Assembly (NCBI RefSeq): GCF_932294415.1
Contig: NC_065539.1
Coordinates: 49,805,501 to 49,869,500, forward strand
DNA: 64,000 bases
Direction: 5' to 3'
From: Quercus robur
Lineage: Eukaryota; Streptophyta; Magnoliopsida; Fagales; Fagaceae
Below, piece after piece: positions 12,523 to 25,000 of the stretch (its first letter is position 1; each line of letters opens with the position of its first letter). The notes under the pieces are model-generated. The model did no database searches and was not told the DNA's origin. It saw nothing but the letters and a program-made list of their open reading frames with translations. A program made the translations under genes and the position numbers.

Positions 12523-13309
12523 ACTTTCATATTAAACACGTTTTGGCTTTTTTTTTTTTTTAAGGGACAACATAAGGTACTTGTTGAATTACTCAATTTA
12601 CAACCAAAAAAAAATTAGGAAAACTTTTATATTAAACTGTTTTCAAGGCTTTCTAGAAATAAAATTATACCAATCTATATATATATATACACACACACTA
12701 GCCTTATCACACGCTTTGCACATGCAATGAGATTTTTTTTTTTTTTGGTCTAGTGTCATAATTTTCATTTCTTTTCAAATTTTGGATTTTTTTTTTTTTT
12801 TTTGGGAGAGTTTGGATAAGTTTGTTTTGAAGATATAGATTAGTAGAAAAGTGTCCTATTTTGTAGGCATTTTAAGTAAAGTTGGAGATATAGATTACTA
12901 GGTTATCCTTAAGTTTTTTCTCTGTTAAACCTAAGATTTAGGGATATTTCTGAACCACAAAAAAGTTCAGTCAAAAGAGGTGAATCCTCTTTTAAATAGT
13001 ATATATATATAGTTAGTTAGTTATATACTATTATTTAAGGGGTTTCTCCTGTTTGAACTATACTTTTTTTTTTATTCCAAAATACCCCTACAGCCTACAT
13101 TTAAGTAAAGGCAAAACTTGAGGATAACACTGTAAAATCATATCTCTAACTCTCACCTATAACATTTGTTACAAATATATTATCACTCTCCTACTAACCC
13201 TTTTCTTCAAAACAACTACCTAAGGCCTGATTGGTAGGATGATTTTTATTTTTGTTTTCAAAATAGTATAAAAACAATTTTCAAAAAATTGAACTTGAAA
13301 CTAGTTTTC
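12523..13309. repeat. ~800-bp dispersed repeat, copy 1
   Basis: Closely matches 30452-31271, over 90% by eye outside the simple-sequence parts. It contains ACTAG plus a hairpin at about 12699-12733, which on the minus strand reads as a Helitron-like 3' end (TTGCATGTGCAA stem, then CTAGT). It also contains the first part of the PIF/Harbinger-type MITE at 13224. About 60 bp upstream (12465-12520) there is a local partial duplicate of its 5' part. Confidence 0.8.
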
Positions 13310-13854
13310 TAATAATAATTTTTATATTTTACGTATTTGGCTCTCACTTTTAAGAACAATTTTCAAAATACTAAAAACAAAAATAATTGTTTTGGAGACC
13401 ATTTTTATTTTGAGATTTAAAAAATATATATTTACAAAAAGTAATGTGTAGAATCTGTAGATTACCCTTTTTTTTTTTTTTTTGGGATAATGATAAGGGA
13501 ATAGAGCTCATCATTTTTTTTTTTTAATGATAAGTTTCAAATTTGAAGTGTGAGAATTCTTTTTGTGATAAAGATAAACTCCTAAATTTAAGAGATAAAA
13601 GAGTTTGGACAAATATGTGGGGTCCACTATTTTCAATTTATTTACAACTATGTCATTAAAAACATTTTTTGTATATTGAAAACACCCTTTAAGCCGTTTT
13701 TTAAATTCTGTTTTAAATTAGGAAAATAGGATACAATTTTTTGAAAACAGTATTTAGAAAATATTAGCCAAACAATAAATTTAAGTGTGGGACCTACCAT
13801 TTTATGGATTGCAAAACAAAAAACTATATTTAAATACTCTTATCAAACAGCCCC
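13224..13854. mobile_element. PIF/Harbinger (Tourist-like) MITE
   Basis: Flanked by TAA at 13221-13223 and 13855-13857. The left end is GGCCTGATTGGTAGGAT; the right end on the other strand is GGGGCTGTTTGATAAGA. A 3-bp TAA/TTA target site and GGG-CTGTTTGG-type termini are known features of Tourist MITEs. There is no coding capacity. Confidence 0.65.
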
Positions 13855-13857
13855 TAA

Positions 13858-15108
13858 GTTTATTGTTTTTTTTAAAAAAAAAAAGAAAAAAAAAAGAAAA
13901 ACAAGTTAAACAACCCCGCGTTGCTGTTGTTGTTGTGTTTTTTTTTCCCCTTAAAAAAAAACCATCCTCACGTTTATCTTTCTATCAATTTTTTTTTTTT
14001 TTTTAAATCCTCAAGTTTATCAAAAAAAGAAAAAAGAAAAAACTAAATAGATATATGCACGTTTGATTACAATTTAAACTACTTTTAACTTCTTTTTTAA
14101 AAAACTAATTGCTCTTAACTTCTTATACTTATCTAAATTAACAATATCAAATCCTTCATTGTTCATAATTCTATCTCTATAGGTTGGAAGTCTTGAATCC
14201 AAGAGGCTTAATGTAATTTTTTTGTGTTTAAACATTAATGCTGTTTTGAAAGTCATATGTCTGATTTTAGGATCACCGCTAATGCATTATGTTGTTATTT
14301 ACTTATTTTTATTCTTTTGTGTAGATGAATTTCTTGGTTAAGAACAAGGTCAAAATTTTATCTTGCTTTAGATAAGTCTTCATGTCTATCCTATTTTATC
14401 TTGCTTTAGTTTTTGATCTCTTACATTTTGTCTTCTTTTTTTTTCACCAGTAAGTTAAGGTTGGAGATGTGTTCCAGTCTAGCAATACTGATGCGGCAAT
14501 AGGGATGAAGGGAGGATTGTTGCGAAAAGCGAGAGGAGAGAGACGATGGGAGCATGAACTATGGAGGAACCACAACTAAAGCATATGCTTTGATGTTTTG
14601 TGACAATGCAATAATAGAATAGTTGTGTTCAAGTCTATTAATAGTGTTGGGGTTGTCATCCATCGCATTATGGGCTGATCTACGACATGAAAACTTGGAT
14701 TTGGGTGGTAATGCACAATTGCATAGGACAAGTCTTCATGTGTAGAGAGTTAGGATTTTTTTTTTTTTTTTTGGAGAGAGTTAGGAAGCTAATTATGAAA
14801 AAAAATTTGCATCCAAAACGCACAGCACTCATCATATGACTAGGTATTTTTGTGATTGAAAAATATAGTAATCCCAAATTATAATTAATGTCAATTATTA
14901 ACCTTTACCAAAAAAATAGAAGAGCCTCTGATAAACCATCCTTTAATAAACCATTACATATATTATATTATATACATATATATATAATGATAAATCATTA
15001 CATATTTTAGAAATGTATAGTTTTAAAAAAGTGTAAACTAATTTCATGTATAATTTGAATCGTATAATTGTGATTTTTTTTAATTGTACTCGTGCATATA
15101 CACGGGTT
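13858..15108. other. AT-rich spacer without recognised gene
   Basis: Apart from homopolymer runs and a short oligo(T) insertion at 14744-14786 (T17-GG between copies of AGAGAGTTAGGA), nothing is recognisable. A less AT-rich patch at 14440-14600 has no coding signal I can support. Confidence 0.45.
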
Positions 15109-15114
15109 ACGTAC
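15085..15114 (+). mobile_element. Helitron-like 3' terminus
   Basis: The sequence CGTGCATATACACGGGTTACG followed by TACTAGT has a small hairpin (CGTG/CACG) about 10 bp before CTAGT, then T. This matches the hairpin plus CTRRT rule for Helitron 3' ends. Variants recur near 16333 and 18505-18530. No Rep/helicase reading frame is present, so these would be non-autonomous. Confidence 0.5.
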
Positions 15115-15119
15115 TAGTT

Positions 15120-15121
<2 letters not shown>

Positions 15122-15166
<45 letters not shown>

Positions 15167-15168
15167 GG
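15122..15168. repeat. (ATA)n microsatellite
   Basis: Uninterrupted AAT/ATA triplets of about 45 bp directly after the Helitron-like end. Confidence 0.9.
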
Positions 15169-15325
15169 TGAAACTGAGAGAAACTCAAATTAGAATTTCA
15201 AATTAGAGTTCCAATTTTACGCCATGTGTCTTAAATTATTTATTCTCAAAGAGTTTTATTTTTTAATTTTAGAATCAAATGTGGGACCACATCATAAATA
15301 TTCATCAAAGTGAGTTATTAGGTAC

Positions 15326-16106
15326 TGTAAGGACTAAATTTGGATTGGACCCAGTGTAGGATTTGGTTTAAACCCAAACAATGAATTTATAGAGTGTGGG
15401 TGAAAGAACTAGTTATACTCCAAAAGATGGACAATAAAAGTTGCTCAATTAAGATTATTGAACACAAGTAAAATAAAAAAATCTATTCTCAGCACGCTTA
15501 TGTTATAATATCTAGTACTTGGACAAAGCTACAAGAGTTCACTGTATTCTTACAAAGATTTCTTGATTTTTTCCGATCCCTCTTTTGGGTCACCTTCCCG
15601 TGCTATATATTACAATTTTAGTGTTATCCCTACCATACACGTGTAGGTTGGATTCTAGGAACTCCTTCTTGTCCCATCCAACACCTCCCAGAACCATCAA
15701 ATAGTAGTTGTAAGGCTGCTTGGTCACTGTTCAGATATCACCTCCACATTAATACGGCCATAGAGTTAGTTGAGAGGCATTTAATGTGGAGGTAGTAGCT
15801 TTTGAAGACATTTGTTGTCTCCCTTAACTTACCCCTTATCCAACGTCCAACTCCTAGTTGTGATGTAACTTTGAAGAAAGTCTAGGGTGATATGACACTC
15901 TTACTGACCTCGGATCCTTATTCCTGAGATGGCTCTTCTCCTCGAACGTGTGTTGGACTTATCTCGTACTATCTTTATTTTTCTCTTTATACCATTCCCC
16001 TTATAACCTCATTTGGCCATTCTCGGATTAGTTAATGTCCTCAGATTGGACCATAGGCCCAATTCGTACAACCTTAACAATACCTCCTAACTAATTGGCC
16101 CCCACA
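15326..16106 (-). mobile_element. Solo LTR with 5-bp target duplication GGTAC
   Basis: Begins TGTAAGGAC and ends CCCCCACA (TG...CA), flanked by GGTAC at 15321-15325 and 16107-16111. No internal retrotransposon sequence is present, so this is a solo LTR. Shared motifs with the LTR at 17209 on the opposite strand (a CACCTCCACATTAATGTGG-like stretch and AACCTACACGTG) show that it is inserted in minus orientation and is a related family. Confidence 0.8.
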
Positions 16107-16638
16107 GGTACAAAAACCAAAGAGTTTAGAATAAATGAATTGTAAAAAAAAAAAAAAAAAGTGTTTCACAATAATAATAAAAAAAAAATGGACAATTTAC
16201 ATTTTATACCTAATAATATCCTTACAAATTTTTTTAAAGAGTTAACAAAATATAAAAATGACCATCAATAGTATTTCAATTATATATATGATAATTATAT
16301 TATGCATATTATTGTATATTTTTAAGTGTATCCATGCATATGCATGAGGTTACAAGTTAGTATATATTAATAAGTAAAACAGAGATAAAATCCAATTAGA
16401 TTTCAAATTGAAATTCAATTAAAGTCTAATTTTGTATCACATGTCCCATTTAATCTAAATTTTAAAAATTTTGTGCCAAGTTATTTAATTTAGTGTAAAT
16501 TTTGGAATTCAATTAGAGCTTAATTTTATGCCACGTGTCTTATCTAATGTAAGTTTTTTAATTTTTGTGCCGCGAGAGTTTAATTCTATGTAGAAAACAT
16601 GGAGTTCAATATAAATAAATCATAAAAAAAACCTATTC

Positions 16639-16713
<75 letters not shown>
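16639..16713. repeat. (AT)n(AG)n compound microsatellite
   Basis: About 22 bp of AT repeats followed by roughly 27 uninterrupted AG units, inside the tandem array. Confidence 0.95.
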
Positions 16714-16717
<4 letters not shown>

Positions 16718-17208
16718 CCAATTAAATTATAAATTGGAGTTTAATTTTGCGCCACTTGTTTCATCTAATTTTTAAATTTGTGTTTCAAGTGAATTATTAG
16801 GTGAAAAAATCAAAGAGTCTAAATTAAATTAGATTTTAAATTGAATTTTAATTGAAGTTCAATTTTGTGCCATGTGTCCCACCTAATTTTTTAATTTTTG
16901 TGGCAAGTGAATTATTTGGTGCAAAAACCGAAGAGTCTAGATTCAATTATATTCTAAATCATGTTAATTTTGCGCCGTGTGTTTCATCTAATTTTTAAAT
17001 TCGTGTATCAAGTGAATTATTAGGTGCAAATATCAAAGAGTCTAAATTCAATTAGATTCTAAATTGAATTTTAATTGAAATTCAATTTTGTATCATGTGT
17101 TCCATCTAATTTTTTTTTTTTTTTTTAATTTTAATGGAAAGTGAATTATTGGGTGCAAAAATCAAAGATTTTAGATCCAATTAGATTCTAAATTTTATAT
17201 ATATATAT

Positions 17209-17954
17209 TGTGGGGCCAGAAAATTTATGACCCCAGTCCACTTTACATTAAGGCCCAAGGCCCGAGCCGAGGAAAGATATTGCCGAGGACATGCAATGAA
17301 AGTCCAAATGGCCTAGAGATAAAGCCGAGAACGATACTGTCCTCGGCATCCCAAGGCGCTCCTAGAAAAAATGGCGAGTATGGTATAGGAGCAGTGCATG
17401 GAAAAGCCAAACACCTCCGCATTAATGTGGAAATGACCCTTGAATAGTGTGGCGACAAAGGACAAGGGAAATGTTACAATTACTGCAATTAAGTACTCTG
17501 CGCCTGACAGAGCAATACTTTTCAGCTTTTACAACCACTCCCAACCACTTTGGGTATGGGCTGATAGGATAAATATCAACCCTAGAAAGTTGAACCTACA
17601 CGTGGTCGTAGGAGGGAAGGTAAAGGCTAGTATAAAAAGGAAAGAGAAGCAATTAAGGAAGGGGGGGGGGGGACATATCGTCTCCCAGGCCATTGAATCC
17701 TAAAAAAGGGAGAATAATAAGAACACGAAGTTCCTCGGACGAGGTCTAAGGACCGGAGCCGCTTAGGCCGTGCCGGGGGAAAAGTCTTATTAGATACACT
17801 AAGTTCACCCTCATGCGACTACCATAAACACCATGACTAACCACTGTCTGGTGACCAATGCCTAACCTTTCAGCCCATGCTCTACAAATTTTATTGTTTG
17901 GGCCTTTAACGTGTGAACTCAATACCAGTTTGGGGTTGTTACGAATTGAGTCCT

Positions 17955-17958
<4 letters not shown>
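17209..17958 (+). mobile_element. Solo LTR inserted in an AT repeat
   Basis: Starts TGTGGGGCC and ends CCTTACA, flanked by TATAT on both sides (17204-17208 and 17959-17963; weak evidence, since the target is an AT microsatellite). It is GC-richer than its surroundings. A likely promoter TATA box (TATAAAAAGG, 17631-17640) is followed by a G tract and a poly(A)-signal-like region. No internal retroelement domain is left. Confidence 0.75.
17631..17640 (+). promoter_or_regulatory. TATA box of the solo LTR
   Basis: TATAAAAAGG in the usual position within an LTR, about 420 bp from the LTR start. Its orientation sets the LTR strand. Confidence 0.5.
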
Positions 17959-17992
<34 letters not shown>

Positions 17993-18520
17993 GGTAAAAC
18001 TTAGAGAAAATTCAATTAGAATTTGAAATTAGAATTCAATTTTGCGTCATGTGTCTAAATTTATGTGAAGACCACATCGTAATTATTCACTTAAGTTTTG
18101 TATCATGTGTCCACTTAAGTGTTTTAATTTTTGTGCTAAGTGAGTTAATGAGTGCAAAATATTAAGAATATAATATTAATAAATTATTAAAAAAAAAACC
18201 AATTACATATATTCAATAAAAATCACCACATGACAAACATCAATGCACGTTCTATCTTATTAAAAATTAGAAAAAAAAATTATCATAATTATTATTAAAT
18301 TTATGTAAGAATTTTAATATGTAACTAATTACTTTTATTTAAAAAAAAATTAATTTGAAAAATTATTTATATTTTAATGATAAAAATTTTGTTTAATTTT
18401 AAATGTATTTATAAGTTTTCGCATGTGTTACATGCTATTTCTTTTAATAATTTGACTAATTATTTATATTTTTATAATAAAAATTGTGTTTAATTTTAAA
18501 TGCATCTATACATTTGCATG

Positions 18521-18664
18521 AGTAACATACTAGTTTATAAATAATAAATGAAATTATAATCCCACTAACAGTTGAAAAAATTGACAAAAACAAGTAACAT
18601 ACTAGTTTATAAATAATGAATGAAATTACAATCCCACTAACAGTTGAAAAAATTGACAAAAATA
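18521..18664. repeat. Two tandem 72-bp units containing a CTAGT terminus
   Basis: AGTAACATACTAGTTTATAA... occurs at 18521 and again at 18593, ending in TTGACAAAAA each time, with about three differences. Each unit carries the Helitron-like CATACTAGT end, so this could be a terminus duplicated in tandem. Confidence 0.8.
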
Positions 18665-19082
18665 TCTTAATTGAAGAGTTCAAAAAGGTAAATCATGAAA
18701 GCAAGAGAATAACCAAATATTAATAAAGCATTCAGTCCAGATATTAATCTGGGTGGTTCATTTAAAATAAATAAATAAAGAACCCCCTAAAATATTAAAA
18801 TATTTAAACCCCACTTCTATTTCTCTCACAGCTTGACATTCAGCAGTTTCTGAATTCTGACCAATCACGCAATCAGACATCGCAATATCCTCCCATCACA
18901 CAGAAAAGCAAAAAAAAAAAAAAAAAACAGTCTTCTTAAAAACACAAACACACCTAGAAAACATAGACATTCACGCACGGACATAAACACAAACACATAG
19001 AAAACACAAAACACGAACACCAAAATAAACACTCTTATCTTGCGTAGTCCCAGCGATCATAATCCAAGTGTTTAAGGCTAAA
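18665..19082 (+). promoter_or_regulatory. Presumed promoter and 5' UTR of MED33 copy 1
   Basis: Rich in ACACAAACAC-type pyrimidine/purine runs near the start codon. No convincing TATA box was picked out; AAATAAATAAATAAAG at about 18764-18780 is the nearest candidate. Confidence 0.35.
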
Positions 19083-22000
19083 ATGGCTGTTTCTGTACAG
19101 AGTAGTACGTGGGACAGTGTGATAGACATAACACAGGTGGCACAGCAAAAGGGTATGGATCCTCTGCTCTGGGCGTTACACTTGTCATCGAGCTTGAGCT
19201 CAGCAGGAGTGGCTTTGCCTTCTGTGGAGCTCGCTGATGTGTTGGTTTCCTACATTTGTTGGGACAACAACGTGCCTATTCTATGGAAGTTTTTGGAAAA
19301 GGCTTTGATGCTTAATATTGTGCCCCCTCTGCTCCTCCTTGCTCAGCTCTCTACAAGGTTGGTTGGTTTGTTTGTTTGTTTCTGTGCTCTGTTTTGCTGC
19401 TTGTTTAAAATGGTTTTTTTTTTTGGGGGTTTTTGTGAGTTGAAATGGGGTATTCTTTTGTGGGTATTAGAGAAAGTTGGTGAATTTGTTTGAATATTAT
19501 TGTTTTCTTTCTTTTTTTGAATGTTTAGGGTGTGTGATGATTCTTAGTGCTTGTGTTTTTTTATGAGTTTTTGATTGGTTTGGGATTGTTGATTGTACTG
19601 TGTTTGGTTCCTGAGAAAATGGAGGAAATAAAGTAATGTCTTTTCCCTTTTGTTTTTGTTCGTTTGTTAGTTCTGTTTTCTGTTTCCAATGGTTTTGTTT
19701 TTGGTGGGGGGATTTGAAATGGGGTATTCCTTGGTGGGTATTGGCGAAAGTTTGTGAGATTTTTTTGAATCTTTTTTTTATTTTCTTTCTATTTTTGAAT
19801 ATTTTGGGTGTTTGATGATTCATGGTACCTGTGTTATTGATGAGTTTCTGATGCAGTTTGGGACTGTTGACTGCACTGTGTTTGGTTCCTGAGAAAATGG
19901 AGGACAATAAAGTAATGTCTAGAATCAAGAGGTTATTGGTTTTGTTCTTAAAAGCTGAGAATAAGCCAAATGATTGTTTTGAGCTCACTTTATCGAAATT
20001 TGAGGATAAAAGTGCTATTTTTGTTTCTGTTTGACATCAAGATTCTGGATTTCTTTCTTGTTCATTTCCCCCATAATTCCTTTCTCTCTGTTGGTCATTC
20101 TATTTTTTTTTTTCCACCTCAAGATTCTGAATTTACTTTTTGTTTATTTCCCCATTGTTTCTCTCTCTGTTTGACAAGTTGTTATTTTATCTATCTTTCC
20201 AGTCGTACCAAATTCTTTCAGTTTGGCCTATGGATGAAAATGAGTGTTGCGTGTAATGCTTGATGTCAAATTTGATTCCAAGAAGTAATAGAAAGCAACT
20301 TTTATTGTATTTGGCTCATTTGACTTGTAGAGCATTGGTTCCCTCGGGTCATGCACAACATATCTAATACTTTCAGTCTCTCACGTCTTTTTTTTTTTTT
20401 TTTTCCCTGCATCTTCTTCCAATCAACACAGACCTGAGCTTTTGTTTATAGCACATTACAATACTTATCAAATGGCATTTTCCTATGACCTTGATTTTAC
20501 AATATTCATGAGCACAAAATTGTTTTTGTTTATTTATTTTGGGACTGAATGGCATCTACATTCTTGATTTAGTTTAGAATCAATTTCAGCATCTCTCATT
20601 GAGTTATTGAGTTGTTCTACCCTCGGTTTGGGTCTTGGAAGGATGGGAGAGAGGAAAAGAAAGGTGACTGGAGTGGAGATTGTTTCTTAGTATTTTGTAG
20701 GCTCTCCTTCCTTTGATATCCAAATGGAGGTTTCATAATTCATGAGAAACTTTTCATTAATAATATATCTCTTGTTGAGATGCTGTAATTTTCTTGTTTA
20801 CTCTTGTGAAGTGGCTTGTTTATCTATCAAATATGAAATAAGGATCCACACGAAGAAAGTAATTATGACTTGGTGGCTTGGCTGTCTTGTTTGGCACATT
20901 CACATTTATAGTATTGTTATTTTTTATTTTCTGCAGGGTCATTCCAAGTAGACATTCTCGGCCAGCAGCATATAGGCTTTATCTTGAACTCCTTAAGAGA
21001 CACGCTTTTACACTTAAATATCAGATAAATGGACCAAATTATCATAAGTAAGTTATACTTATTAACTAATTTATATATTTATGTTCTACTTGGTTCACAT
21101 TGTCAATATAATTAAGCTCTTTTCTCTTGCCATCTAACTTATAGAATTACTGTTGTGTTCTGACAGACCATTTGTATTGCACCACGCCAAAAAAAAAAAA
21201 AAAAAAAGTGGAAAAAAAAAAAAGATAGGATCATGAGAATATTAAATAATTCGAAACTTTTAAGTTTTACATATTGCATTGTATATGACGAAGATTTTCA
21301 AATATTTTTTTGGTTAATGGCAGTCACCTTCTAATTAGTAATTATATACTGAAAAATTCTAGAACAGTCTTTATTAAAACCTTGTGGAAGTACTTTAGAC
21401 AGTAGGCAACGCAATCATAAACAGTCTTGCTAGGGTACCTATTCCCACAACATTGCCAAAGATGGCTGTGATGGTAATCTCATTATGCATAATTTTGTCA
21501 GTTAAACAACATCGCCAATTTTTCATCTTTCCCATTCTACACCCAATATCAAGAGAATTTGAGGGTATTTTGGGTGTCAAAAAGTAGGAATACAAACAGG
21601 AGAAAACCCTTCAATGTCCTTACAGTGCTAGATTTTATGACTGATTAAAAGGTATTTATGCTCTGTGGTTATCTTTAATTAGTAGGCTTTTAAACTGGTT
21701 CTCACCTCTCATGATTCAAAAACTAATGAGGTCCCCATTGTTCTAAACCCCTCATGTGTGCTTAGGCCTTTTTAACAGCTCTGGCCTACAACACATAAAG
21801 TTGAAATACAGAGAAGAAATGAAAAATAGCTACAGTAATTGCTAAGGAATAGGAAACCAGAGCTTTCCATGTTGGCTTGAACTGAAATCTTCTCTTTGGG
21901 ATGGTGAATGTTGGATGCATCACTCGCTGTAACTTTTATTCATTTTTGTTTATTATCTTTAATAAATTCACAAATTTTCAATGAGTTTCTGTGAAAATTT

Positions 22001-25000
22001 TATTTTATGTAGTACTACATAATTTGAATAAGAATAGAAGAGCTCTACAATTCAAGTGTAATGAAGTTGTTTTCAAATTTTTTAGTTTACTATCTCTTAA
22101 TTAATTCACAAATATTGAATAATTTTTTATGACATTTATTTATGTGATACACATGAATCATATAATAACAATAAAACCCCAAAATTAAAAATTCATGTTT
22201 GATGAAATTGCTCTCATTTAATTTATACTGCTTGTTTTCCATTGTAATTTTCTATCATAAAGTTTTCTAGTTTCTAACCTTTTTAAAAAAAAAAAAAAAA
22301 TTATGCAGGGTCATGAAATCGATAGATGCCGTTCTTCAACTTTCACAGGGATATGGTATGCCCATGAGTGAACCTGGGATTCTGGTGGTTGAATTTATCC
22401 TTTCAATTGTGTGGCAGTTACTTGATGCAACATTAGATGATGAAGGCTTGCTAGAACTTACCTCAGATAAGAAGTCCAAATGGATAATTAAATCTCAAGA
22501 AATGGAAATAGATCGTAATGATAGTTTTGACGAGAAGAGGGCTGAACTTCATGAGAGATTGCAAAATTTAAATACTGTGATGGGCATTGAATTAATAGGG
22601 GAATTTCTACAAAATAAAGTAACTGCGAGAATTCTTTACTTGGCTCGTCGAAACATGTATGTAGATTTCCCTTTTAATAACTTCCTTCTCAAACTCTGTT
22701 CATCTTACTTTAATTGCATGCAAGTGAAATCACACTGGATGACTCTTATGCTTAATAGGTCAAGCATTGGATAGGGAGTGTTATCACTTGACCTTTAAGT
22801 GCATTATTTATAGACATAACTTAATATTCTATGAAAGAAGTTTCCAAAATAGTTGTCCTATATTTTCAGTGAATCCTGCTTTGTTGTTCCATTCAATTCC
22901 ATTTTTATAATTTTATGAAGTCATAACTATCATGTCTCTTCATAACTACCATAATCATATTTCTATTTGGTCTTCTCTTGAATGAAAGAAATTTGGCTAA
23001 TAGTCCCTGCTACATTGTCAGGCCCTCACATTGGCTAGACTTCATCCAGCGATTACAGTTGCTTCAAGCAAATTCCTCAGCATTAAGAAATTCCAAAACT
23101 CTAACTCCTGAGTCTCTTCAGCAGTTGACTTCAGATGCTCGAATAGTATTGTCTCGAGAATGCAAAACAAGTTCACTACAAAAGTTTCATGCAGTTATGG
23201 CTTTTGGATCTCTCTCTTCCTCTGCTGGTCTATGCCAAGGAGCTAGCCGTTCTGCTCTTTGGCTTCCTCTTGATCTCTTATTAGAAGATGCCATGGATGG
23301 ATATCAAGTTAATGCAACATGTGGCATTGAAATAATTACTGGTAAATTCAGAGTTTGTTCATAGTCCTTGACATGAATGTTAATAGAAATGATGTCAGAT
23401 CTGTTCTTCCAAATCCAATGTCTATAAAAATGATAATTTTAAGGTTTCAAATTGTGCAGGTTTGATTAAAACCCTTCAGGCAATAAATGGCACCACCTGG
23501 CATGACACCTTTTTAGGTCTTTGGATAGCAGCTCTTCGTCTTGTTCAAAGGGTTAGAATTCGTCATGATTGTACTAATCAATTTCATTTATTTCTTTGAG
23601 TATATGTCAAATATTTTTGACATCACAATGATTTCTTATTTCATTTGAGTATCATGTCTTACTCCTTAACTTGTCTTGTTCTCTTTAGCCTTAGACCTGA
23701 CTCAAATTTTTGTGTTTTTAGAAGTTTTTGTCTAACATCAATCTTTGAGTTTTCTTCCCTATCTTAATTGATCAGTAATCTGGAGAAGTTTTAAGCATTT
23801 TGGGGGAAAAACATCTGTTTGGTTCAGTGAAGTGCCCTTTTTATTTTCTGAATATATAAGAAATGGTATTTTATTGATGAAAAAGAGAGAGCCCATGTAC
23901 GCAGAAAGTGTGCAATGGGAACAAGAATTTCAAGTACACAGATACAATGTTTAGGGTGAAGAGATTGTTACTATCTAGGTTTCCAGTGGAGATATATATG
24001 CACATCACTCTAAAAGTTTTATTTTACATTATCTTAATTGTTAACCTTTTCAAATTCTAAATATTTTTCTTGTTAGGAAAGAGATCCCATTGAGGGTCCT
24101 GTGCCTCGCCTTGATACTCGCTTATGCATTCTATTGTCTGTCACAACCCTTGTGGTTGCTGATCTCATTGAGGAGGAGGAAAGTGCACCTGTTGATGAAA
24201 CAGAATGCGGCTCCACTAATCATTGGAAAGAAAAAAAGGTTACAGGGAAGTGCCGCAATGATTTGGTGTCAAGCCTACAGATACTTGGGGATTATCAGGG
24301 CCTGTTGACTCCACCTCAATCTATTGTTTCTGCTGCCAATCAGGCTGCTGCAAAGGCAATGTTATTTGTTTCAGGCATCAATGTGGGGAGTGCATACTTT
24401 GAGTGCATCAATGTGAAAGACATGCCTATCAACTGTTGTAAGTGATATTTGATTCTTATTAACAATAGATCGTTTAATGAATTTCTTCAGTTAGAGGAAA
24501 GGTTGGACCAACAGCCAATGGGAATATGGTAGTAAGTAGTAACTAGCTAGGTCTAATCATGGTGCCTCCCAAGAGTACTAGTAATTCATTCTAGATGATA
24601 TTGTGTCCCCTCTCTTTTCTTAACATACTTTCTCCCTGTTGAAAATGAATTATGATGTATCAAATTGCCTTGATGATTTAAATGAGGCTTAGGAAAATCA
24701 TAAAGAACAGAATAGTATTTTTTTTATTATAAGTAAATAAAATTTTATTTGAAGTCGTAAAAAGGAGTCACCCAGGTATACAGGAAGTATACAGCAGTGG
24801 TCCAACCTAAGAAAAAATGTTTAATTTTGTTAACCTGTTCAACTATAAAGAACAGAATAGTTGAACAAAATTAAACATTTTTTTTTAGGTTGGACCACTG
24901 GAACCTTTTAAAGTGTTTCCATTCCTTGTTCTATCTGTAGTCTGTTCTAATATCCTTGTTGAGACATCCATTTTCTTTCCCCAATATTACCGATTATGTA

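Larger units (their letters stand above)
15171..18180. repeat. Degenerate ~110-bp tandem repeat array, interrupted by two solo LTRs
   Basis: Units share the order: AATTAGATT...AAATTGAATTT; CAATTTTGYGCCATGTGTC; CATCTAATTTTT; GTGAATTATTAGGTGCAAAAA; TCAAAGAGTCTAAATTC. Clear unit starts are near 16714, 16822, 16936, 17040 and 17171. Diverged units lie at 15171, 16380 and 17995. The solo LTRs at 15326-16106 and 17209-17958 sit inside it. It looks like the internal repeat of a non-autonomous Helitron-like family. Confidence 0.65.

Noticed and set aside
19497..19988. A 163-aa minus-strand frame in intron 1 of MED33 copy 1.
   Set aside because: Lys/Asn/Gln-rich reverse of T-rich intron sequence carrying the 274-bp duplication; no domain.
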